Assembly: GCA_947454745.1 (NCBI GenBank)
Contig: CANGMV010000105.1
Coordinates: 1-5,053, forward strand
Origin: Bacteroidota bacterium
GTDB taxonomy: Bacteria > Bacteroidota > Bacteroidia > Chitinophagales > Chitinophagaceae
Direction of reading: 5' to 3'
Length of the DNA: 5,053 nt
Numbering within the stretch: position 1 is the stretch's first letter; each line of letters begins with the position of its first letter. The translations under genes were made by a program, and so were the position numbers. Below are positions 1 to 5,053 of the stretch, in pieces. The notes beneath the pieces are model-generated. The model had not been told where the DNA came from. It did not search any database and saw nothing but the letters and a program-made list of their open reading frames with translations.

Positions 1-1146
1 GGTGAAGATATTTTCTCTTTTGTGAATGGACAGTATACTACACAAGGTGGTACACACCAACAAGCATTTAGAGAGGCTTATGTAAAAGTGATTCGTGATT
101 TTTATAAGAAAGATTATGAAGCTTCAGATATTAGAACCAGTATAGTTGCTGCCGTTTCGGTGCGTGTTCAAGAACCCGTTTTTGAAAGCCAAACCAAAAC
201 TAAATTAGGTTCACAGAATGTAGCAGATGGTGGGCCAAGTATGAAGAATTTTGTTACTGAATTCTTATCCAAAGAATTAGATAATTTTTTACATCGTAAT
301 GCTTCGGTAGCAGATGCGCTTAAAAAACGTATTGAACAAAACGAACGTGAAAGAAAGGAACTAGCGGGTATTAAAAAATTAGCAAATGAGCGTGCTAAAA
401 AAGCCAATTTGCATAATAAAAAATTAAGAGATTGTCGTGTGCATCTAAACGACGATTTGCCTGCTAAAAACAAGGAGATGTTTATTGCTACTCAACAAGC
501 AAGTACCTTATTTATTACGGAGGGAGATTCGGCGAGTGGAAGCATTACCAAATCGCGTAATGTAGATACTCAAGCCGTTTTTAGTTTAAGAGGTAAGCCA
601 TTGAATGCATTTGGATTAACCAAAAAAGTGGTTTATGAAAATGAAGAGTTTAACTTATTGCAACATGCATTAAATATTGAAGATGGCTTAGATGGCTTAC
701 GCTATAATAACATCGTAATCGCAACCGATGCCGATGTGGACGGAATGCATATTCGATTATTAATGCTCACTTTCTTTTTGCAATTCTTTCCTGACTTAGT
801 TAAGAGAGGACATGTATTTGTATTAGAGACCCCTTTGTTCCGTGTTCGTAATAAACAAAAAACTATTTACTGTTACGACGAATCTGAAAAACAAAAAGCA
901 ATAAATGAGTTAGGTAGCAAACCAGAGATTACTCGATTCAAAGGATTGGGTGAAATTAGTCCTGAAGAGTTTGGCAAGTTTATTAATGCAGATATTAAAT
1001 TAGCACCCGTTATTTTAGAACAAGGGGATCATATTCAACATTTGCTTGAATATTATATGGGCAAAAATTCACAAGAGCGACAAGATTTTATTATCAATAA
1101 TTTAAAAGTAGAACTAGATAAAGCGCATGATACACTTAGTGTTTAA
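1..1146 (+). CDS. parE: DNA topoisomerase IV subunit B (ParE), 3' part, cut by the window edge
   Basis: This is the ATPase/TOPRIM subunit of type IIA topoisomerase IV, which with ParC passes one DNA duplex through another to decatenate chromosomes. Frame 1 is open from base 1, and the family continues upstream, so the GTG at 22 is internal and not a start. The visible 381 codons hold the end of the transducer domain, with GGTH at codons 16-19 and the ATP-contacting QTK loop at 64-66. The TOPRIM domain follows: EGDSASG from codon 174 (catalytic Glu174), LRGKPLN, and DADVDG at 243-248 (metal-binding Asp243 and Asp245). RFKGLGEIS is at 312-320, in the tail that meets ParC. The N-terminal GHKL ATPase domain, probably a little over 200 residues, lies outside the window. 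No large GyrB-type insert lies between the TOPRIM motifs or before the C-terminus. That and the parC two genes downstream favour ParE over GyrB. The last 20 nt overlap the next gene. Confidence 0.93.
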   Translation, partial: GEDIFSFVNGQYTTQGGTHQQAFREAYVKVIRDFYKKDYEASDIRTSIVAAVSVRVQEPVFESQTKTKLGSQNVADGGPSMKNFVTEFLSKELDNFLHRNASVADALKKRIEQNERERKELAGIKKLANERAKKANLHNKKLRDCRVHLNDDLPAKNKEMFIATQQASTLFITEGDSASGSITKSRNVDTQAVFSLRGKPLNAFGLTKKVVYENEEFNLLQHALNIEDGLDGLRYNNIVIATDADVDGMHIRLLMLTFFLQFFPDLVKRGHVFVLETPLFRVRNKQKTIYCYDESEKQKAINELGSKPEITRFKGLGEISPEEFGKFINADIKLAPVILEQGDHIQHLLEYYMGKNSQERQDFIINNLKVELDKAHDTLSV

Positions 1147-1966
1147 CACAGCAGATATTGCTGCATTAGAAGCTGCCATTGAATTGGACGAAACCTTAGC
1201 TGGTAAAGTTGTTGAAGTAAAAGATGACTATGCCGTAGGCCCTATATTAGATATTTATGAAACGGAAGGATATCAATTACGCCGCGATTGGTGGAAAAAC
1301 GTATTGGAGTTTTCTCCTTATGCGGAGCAATTAGATATTGTTGATGACAAATTAACAGTACATCAATTAATCAATGCATTAAATCACGACGAGAACGAAA
1401 TGATTTGGATATGGATGGGTCAAAATGCACATGATGTATCTGGATACTATTGGTTTATGAGTCAAGTGAAAGAATTTCAAGGCCGTATTCAAGTTTTGTA
1501 TTTAAATAATCTTCCATTTTTAAATGAAAAAGGACAGTTGTTCTATCCAACTTATTTAAGTCAAATCCAGCCAAAAGAGTTCTTAAAGGCAAAGAAATTA
1601 GCAAGACCCATTACATTGAGTGAATTTGAATTAGATCCTGATGAATGGAAAAAATTATGTCAGGAAAACGAAGGGGTACGTTTTTTAGAAGGTGGAAAAA
1701 AATTAGTGAGTTTACATATAGGTTGTTATGATAAAGAAATCCTAAGTCTTCTAACCAAAAATGCTCAAAAATTACCAAGTGCCTTATCCAATATCATGGC
1801 TAAGTTAAAAGTGAAATTAGGTGATGCTTTTATTGTATATCGATTAAAGGCAATTGCTGAAGAAGGTAAAATTGTTTTTGTTGGTGATTGGACAAAAGGT
1901 TGGAAAGACATGGTCGTGCAAATGCCAGGTGGTTCAAGTACGATTGTAGAAGCAGAAACGGTTTAA
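1127..1966 (+). CDS. DUF1835/DUF3658-type protein of unknown function
   Basis: This 279-residue soluble protein has no signal peptide or membrane segment. The N-terminal half resembles DUF1835 proteins of Bacteroidota: it opens MIHLVFN, then has KDDYAVGP at residues 32-39, RRDWW at 52-56, and [16 protein letters not shown] at 94-109. [12 protein letters not shown] at 125-136 leads into a segment rich in Lys and Pro. The C-terminal half, from about residue 160, matches the usual DUF3658 position; I assign it by overall resemblance, not by a diagnostic motif. The biochemical activity is unknown. The conserved Trp, His and Asp residues around 94-109 could form a functional site, but that is inference. 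The ATG at 1127 is chosen because the conserved opening MIHLVFN starts there, even though this makes the gene overlap parE by 20 nt in the +2 frame. There is no Shine-Dalgarno sequence, so translation may depend on ribosomes finishing parE. The position between parE and parC hints at shared expression, not a proven topoisomerase role. Confidence 0.85.
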   Translation: MIHLVFNTADIAALEAAIELDETLAGKVVEVKDDYAVGPILDIYETEGYQLRRDWWKNVLEFSPYAEQLDIVDDKLTVHQLINALNHDENEMIWIWMGQNAHDVSGYYWFMSQVKEFQGRIQVLYLNNLPFLNEKGQLFYPTYLSQIQPKEFLKAKKLARPITLSEFELDPDEWKKLCQENEGVRFLEGGKKLVSLHIGCYDKEILSLLTKNAQKLPSALSNIMAKLKVKLGDAFIVYRLKAIAEEGKIVFVGDWTKGWKDMVVQMPGGSSTIVEAETV

Positions 1967-1985
1967 TAAAATAAATGTATTAATA

Positions 1986-2354
1986 ATGAGTGTTACTATT
2001 AGCCCAATTCATGTGAAAGCAGTTGATGAGCGTGGCGCACTTCATTTTTTCAATACTGAAAGAACGGGTGAATTTTTATTGGTATATCGAAATGCTGGAA
2101 CAGTGAGTGGTCAACACTATCACAAAGGTATTTCGCCAGGTAAAAATCCCGAAGACATGCTTTTAGTGCAAGGTTCTGCAACTTTGCATTGGAAGGATTT
2201 AACAACAAATAAGGAAGAGACAATTCAGTTGGTTGCTCCTACAAGAGTATTAATTCAAGCGAATGTATGGCATGAGTTAACAGCAATTACCGATATTGTT
2301 TTTGTAGAATTAAACAGTTTAGCGGACGGAAGTGAAGATACTTTTCGGCTCTAA
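1986..2354 (+). CDS. Small single-domain cupin protein, putative metal-binding
   Basis: This 122-residue cytoplasmic protein is one beta-barrel cupin domain. Motif 1 is visible as GQHYHKG at residues 42-48, followed by Glu56 and then Gly63 at the classical E(X)6G spacing. Motif 2 ends in ANVWHEL at 92-98. His44, His46, Glu56 and His96 are therefore the expected four metal ligands. The gap between the second His and the Glu is nine residues (GISPGKNP lies here), longer than the usual three or four. The DERG at 14-17 and the HYHK are reminiscent of the sugar-nucleotide 3,4-ketoisomerase/WxcM-like and RmlC-like cupins, but the protein is short and has no sugar-biosynthesis neighbours, so I give no substrate. 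It could be an enzyme, a small-ligand sensor or a storage-type cupin. It starts 19 nt after the DUF1835 gene, with an A/T-only leader and no Shine-Dalgarno sequence, and ends 11 nt before parC. Confidence 0.8.
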   Translation: MSVTISPIHVKAVDERGALHFFNTERTGEFLLVYRNAGTVSGQHYHKGISPGKNPEDMLLVQGSATLHWKDLTTNKEETIQLVAPTRVLIQANVWHELTAITDIVFVELNSLADGSEDTFRL

Positions 2355-2365
2355 TAATTAGATAT

Positions 2366-4888
2366 ATGGCAAAAGAGAAAAATTTAAGCAGGGTAACAGA
2401 AAATGAATCAGGTGTTCAAGGACAATATAAAAACTGGTTCTTGGATTATGCTTCCTATGTTATTTTGGAAAGAGCAGTACCTGCTATCGAAGACGGACTA
2501 AAACCAGTACAACGAAGAATCCTACATGCCATGAAGGAAATGGATGATGGAAGATTCAATAAAGTGGCTAATATTATTGGTCAAAGTATGCAATATCACC
2601 CGCATGGTGATGCTAGTATTGGAGATGCTTTAGTAAATATTGGACAAAAGAATTTATTAGTGGAAACGCAGGGTAACTGGGGGGATGTAAGAACGGGTGA
2701 CTCTGCAGCAGCTTCGAGATATATTGAAGCTCGTTTAAGCAAATTTGCTTTGGAAGTAGCATTTAATGCAAAAACTACCGAATGGGCATTAAGTTATGAT
2801 GGTCGAAAAAACGAACCCGTAACATTGCCAATGAAGTTTCCTTTATTGCTAGCGCAAGGTGCTGATGGTATTGCAGTAGGATTATCTACTAAAATATTGC
2901 CGCATAATTTTAATGAATTATTGGAAGCGAGCATCAAGCATTTAAGAGGACGTAAATTTGAATTATTGCCAGATTTTCAAACTGGAGGCATGATAGATGC
3001 TTCTAATTATAATGATGGTAAGCGTGGTGGAAAAGTAAGGGTTCGTGCACATATAGAGGAATTAGACAAAAAAACTTTGTTGATTAAAGACGTTCCCTAT
3101 AGTGTTACCACTACACAATTAATGGAGAGTATTACCAAGGCCAATGACCAAGGTAAAATTAAAATCAAAAAAGTTACCGACGTTACTGCCGCCGATGTGG
3201 AGATTCAAATTGATTTAGCTACAGGTATTTCACCCGATATCACAATTGATGCTTTGTATGCATTTACAGATTGCGAAATAAGCTTATCTCCCAATGCCTG
3301 TGTGATTGTTGAGAATAGGCCACAGTTTTTAGGAGCGAGTGATTTATTAAAATATTCTGTTGAAAATACCAAGTCATTGTTAAAGGCAGAACTTGAAATT
3401 CAATTAAAAGAGCTTGAAGATAAATGGCATTTTACGAGCTTGGAAAAAATATTTTTCGAAGAAAAGATCTACCAAGAATTAGAGAAAAAACACTTGAATT
3501 GGGAAAAAGTTATTGATGCGATTGATAAAGCTTTTGAACCTTTCAAAAAGAAATTTAAAAAACCAATTGAACGTACTGATTTATTAAAATTAACTGACAA
3601 ACCAGTAAGACGTATTTATAAATTAGATATCGATGATTTAATTCAACAAATCAAAGGTATTGAAGCAGATATTAAGGAAACCAAACATCATTTGGAAAAC
3701 TTAGTAGACTACGCAGTAAGTTATTATGAAGGTTTACAAAAAAAGTATGGAAAGGGCAAGGAGCGTAAAACTGAAATTAAAGAATTTGATACGATTCAAG
3801 TTAAACAAGTAGCCATTGCCAACACGAAATTGTACATTAATAAGGCCGAAGGTTTTATCGGCACCAGCTTAAAGAAAGACGAGTTCCTTTGTGATTGTAC
3901 CGACTATGATGATATTATTGCATTTACCAAGTCGGGTATTATGAAAGTTGTAAAAGTGTCCGATAAAGTATTTATTGGCAAGGATATTATACATGCTGCC
4001 GTTTTCCAAAAGAACGATGAGCGTACTACTTATAATATGGTGTATGTAGATGGTGCTAGTGGGATTAGTTATGCTAAGCGATTTAATGTAACCGGTGTAA
4101 CACGTGATAAAGAATATCCATTGGCTAAGAGTGCGGAGAAATCTAAAGTGCATTATATGTCGGTGAATGCGAATGGCGAAGCGGAGTCGGTTAAAATTAT
4201 ATTAAGTCCAAACTGTTCTGCTAGGATCAAAGAATTTGATTTCTATTTTGAAACCTTAGAAGTAAAAGGGCGAAGCAGTGTAGGTAACCAGGTTACAAAG
4301 TATCCTATTAAAACTGTTCGTTTAAAAGAAGCAGGTAAGAGCACATTGGTGGGCCGAAAACTTTGGTTTGATGATAAGTTTGGTCGTTTAAATAGTGAAG
4401 AAAAAGGAATCTACTTAGGTACTTTTGAGGACGAAAAGCTATTGGTATTTACCCGTGATGGCTACTATGAAGTAACGGATACCGAGCAATCACAAAGATT
4501 CGATCCGGAGAAAGTTTTGAGTATTGAAAAGTTTAATCCCGATAAAATCGTAACTGCTGTATATTTAGATAAGGATAAATTACAATTTAATATCAAGCGC
4601 TTTAAGATTGAGACAACTACGTTACGATCTCCTTTCTGTTGTATTAAAGAAGGAGACGGCAATTATTTAGCTGCTGTTTCTACTGCCATAGAGCCCATTT
4701 TAGTGGTAAATACTGGGAAAGGTGCGCAAATAAGAAAGTCTAAGTTTAAAGTAAGCAAAATAGTAGACATCATGGGCTGGAAAGCAGTAGGTACCAAATT
4801 GACCGACTTTAACAAAACCATCGAAATGGAGTGGGAAACCAAGGTGGTTATAAAAGATCCTAACGACGAACAACCAGAATTGTTCTAA
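2366..4888 (+). CDS. parC: DNA topoisomerase IV subunit A (ParC), full length
   Basis: This is the DNA-cleaving and DNA-wrapping subunit of topoisomerase IV, 840 residues, the partner of the ParE encoded upstream. The winged-helix cleavage domain covers about residues 25-150. It contains KPVQRRILHAM from 46, HPHGDASIGD at 78-87, QGNWG at 102-106 and AAASRYIE with catalytic Arg118-Tyr119. The tower domain follows, with GIAVGLSTKILPHN around 168-181; Ile177 corresponds to the DNA-bending Ile of GyrA. A long Lys/Glu-rich coiled-coil gate occupies roughly 335-470. The beta-pinwheel C-terminal domain runs from about 480 to 830. It lacks the canonical GyrA box QRRGGKG and has instead a weaker KGRSSVGN at 634-641, which with the ParE neighbour supports ParC over GyrA. 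The tail is acidic (DPNDEQPELF). The quinolone-contact residue that is Ser83 in E. coli GyrA is Ala83 here, while the acidic Asp87 is kept. The ATG at 2366 is the natural start, 11 nt after the cupin gene, with no Shine-Dalgarno sequence. Confidence 0.95.
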   Translation: MAKEKNLSRVTENESGVQGQYKNWFLDYASYVILERAVPAIEDGLKPVQRRILHAMKEMDDGRFNKVANIIGQSMQYHPHGDASIGDALVNIGQKNLLVETQGNWGDVRTGDSAAASRYIEARLSKFALEVAFNAKTTEWALSYDGRKNEPVTLPMKFPLLLAQGADGIAVGLSTKILPHNFNELLEASIKHLRGRKFELLPDFQTGGMIDASNYNDGKRGGKVRVRAHIEELDKKTLLIKDVPYSVTTTQLMESITKANDQGKIKIKKVTDVTAADVEIQIDLATGISPDITIDALYAFTDCEISLSPNACVIVENRPQFLGASDLLKYSVENTKSLLKAELEIQLKELEDKWHFTSLEKIFFEEKIYQELEKKHLNWEKVIDAIDKAFEPFKKKFKKPIERTDLLKLTDKPVRRIYKLDIDDLIQQIKGIEADIKETKHHLENLVDYAVSYYEGLQKKYGKGKERKTEIKEFDTIQVKQVAIANTKLYINKAEGFIGTSLKKDEFLCDCTDYDDIIAFTKSGIMKVVKVSDKVFIGKDIIHAAVFQKNDERTTYNMVYVDGASGISYAKRFNVTGVTRDKEYPLAKSAEKSKVHYMSVNANGEAESVKIILSPNCSARIKEFDFYFETLEVKGRSSVGNQVTKYPIKTVRLKEAGKSTLVGRKLWFDDKFGRLNSEEKGIYLGTFEDEKLLVFTRDGYYEVTDTEQSQRFDPEKVLSIEKFNPDKIVTAVYLDKDKLQFNIKRFKIETTTLRSPFCCIKEGDGNYLAAVSTAIEPILVVNTGKGAQIRKSKFKVSKIVDIMGWKAVGTKLTDFNKTIEMEWETKVVIKDPNDEQPELF

Positions 4889-4925
4889 TTTTATAAAAAG
4901 GTGTTTGAAACCAAAAAATGATATT
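4889..4925 (+). other. Short AT-rich gap between parC and the S1-domain gene
   Basis: This 37 nt gap is the longest non-coding stretch in the window. It holds a 10-bp palindrome TTTTATAAAA right after the parC stop and an A-rich run just before the next start. There is no stem-loop able to act as an intrinsic terminator. The only purine-rich element, AAAAAGG ending at 4901, lies about 24 nt before the ATG, too far for a Shine-Dalgarno site. The A-rich leader is in keeping with Bacteroidota translation starts, which rarely rely on Shine-Dalgarno pairing. Confidence 0.5.
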
Positions 4926-5053
4926 ATGTCAACTATTAATGTAGGTCAATTTAATCTGATGCGTGTAGACCGAAAGGTAGACTTTGGTTTTTATATGGAC
5001 GATGGCGGAGAAGGTATTTTATTGCCGAAGCGTTTTGTGCCTTCGGGCTTACA
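4926..5053 (+). CDS. S1-domain RNA-binding protein, CvfB/YitL type, 5' part, cut by the window edge
   Basis: Only the first 42 complete codons are present, and the frame is still open at the window end. The translation starts MSTINVGQFNLMRVDRKVDF and continues with a Gly-rich turn (DDGGEG) and LLPKRFVPSG. This matches the start of the first S1-like OB-fold in CvfB/YitL proteins, where the pattern is an R-x-VDFG strand, a variable turn, then LLPKR. Family members carry tandem S1-like domains and a C-terminal winged helix and bind RNA; databases sometimes mislabel them as GntR-type regulators. The ATG at 4926 is chosen because the conserved opening follows at once. The ATG at 4918 is out of frame and meets a stop after eight codons. 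The gene begins 37 nt after parC on the same strand with no visible terminator between, so read-through from the topoisomerase genes is plausible. The rest of the protein cannot be judged from here. Confidence 0.8.
   Translation, partial: MSTINVGQFNLMRVDRKVDFGFYMDDGGEGILLPKRFVPSGL

Larger units (their letters stand above)
1..5053 (+). other. Probable co-transcribed unit: parE, DUF1835 gene, cupin gene, parC, S1-domain gene
   Basis: All five genes lie on the + strand. Gaps are -20, 19, 11 and 37 nt, which leaves no room for typical promoters or strong terminators between the first four. I saw no GC-rich hairpin followed by a T run in any gap, and no clear match to the Bacteroidota promoter pattern (TTTG near -33, TAnnTTTG near -7) in the gaps. 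Any main promoter would therefore lie upstream of parE, outside the window. Membership of the last gene is the least certain because its gap is the longest. The evidence is spacing and strand only; no transcript data are available. Confidence 0.7.

Noticed and set aside
22..24. GTG as a start codon for the first gene
   Set aside because: The same frame is open to base 1 and the residues before it (GEDIFSF) continue the ParE transducer domain, so the gene begins upstream of the window.
168..473. Open reading frame of about 100 codons on the - strand inside parE
   Set aside because: It lies wholly opposite strongly conserved ParE sequence, its translation is Ser/Leu/Phe-rich with no recognisable motif, and it has no independent spacing or leader. 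It is a shadow of the real gene.
3869..4153. Open reading frame of about 94 codons on the - strand inside parC
   Set aside because: It is opposite the conserved ParC C-terminal domain. Its Ile/Thr/Ser-rich translation is typical of antisense reading in an AT-rich gene.
4465..4662. Open reading frame of 65 codons on the - strand inside parC
   Set aside because: It is short, antisense to ParC, has no family resemblance and no sign of its own regulation.
1..4888. Assigning the two topoisomerase subunits as gyrase (GyrB/GyrA)
   Set aside because: The A subunit lacks the canonical GyrA box, the B subunit has no large GyrB-type insert, and the two share a tight gene cluster. ParE/ParC fits better, although the families are close and only a phylogeny would settle it fully.
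4889..4898. Palindrome TTTTATAAAA after the parC stop as a terminator or operator
   Set aside because: It is a 10-bp A/T-only palindrome with no loop, which cannot form a stable RNA hairpin and is expected by chance in AT-rich DNA.
4900..4912. GGTGTTTGAAACC as an inverted repeat
   Set aside because: The arms pair only with a bulge and leave almost no loop, so no hairpin is credible.
4918..4944. Eight-codon reading frame overlapping the start of the S1-domain gene, a possible leader peptide
   Set aside because: It starts at an ATG only 8 nt before the real start and in another frame. It has no regulatory codon run and no nearby attenuator structure, so chance is the simpler explanation.

Overview
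The window is an ordinary-looking, AT-rich, fully coding stretch of a Bacteroidota chromosome. Five genes lie on the + strand with almost no space between them. The Bacteroidota assignment (probably the Chitinophagia/Sphingobacteriia/Flavobacteriia part, not resolved further) rests on three points. The two topoisomerase subunits have the sequence character of that phylum, for example GDASIGD in the ParC active-site helix and the [10 protein letters not shown] segment in ParE. A DUF1835-type protein sits next to parE. None of the visible starts has a Shine-Dalgarno sequence, and the leaders are A/T-rich instead.

Layout. Positions 1-1146 hold the 3' part of parE (topoisomerase IV subunit B), cut by the left edge of the window. 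Positions 1127-1966 encode a DUF1835/DUF3658-type protein of unknown function whose start overlaps the end of parE by 20 nt. Positions 1986-2354 encode a small single-domain cupin with a complete set of putative metal ligands. Positions 2366-4888 encode a full-length ParC (topoisomerase IV subunit A). Positions 4926-5053 hold the first 42 codons of an S1-domain RNA-binding protein of the CvfB/YitL type, cut by the right edge. Gaps between genes are -20, 19, 11 and 37 nt, and no stretch longer than 37 nt lacks a gene.

How the genes fit together. ParE supplies ATPase and TOPRIM functions and ParC supplies DNA cleavage and wrapping. Together they form the A2B2 topoisomerase IV that decatenates daughter chromosomes and relaxes supercoils. 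The spacing suggests co-transcription of parE, the DUF1835 gene, the cupin gene and parC, and possibly also the S1-domain gene. The two genes inserted between the subunits have no known role in topology. Their position is the main unexplained point here, but nothing in the window looks like a mobile element, CRISPR array, defence system or RNA gene. I do not see evidence for a dramatic new system.
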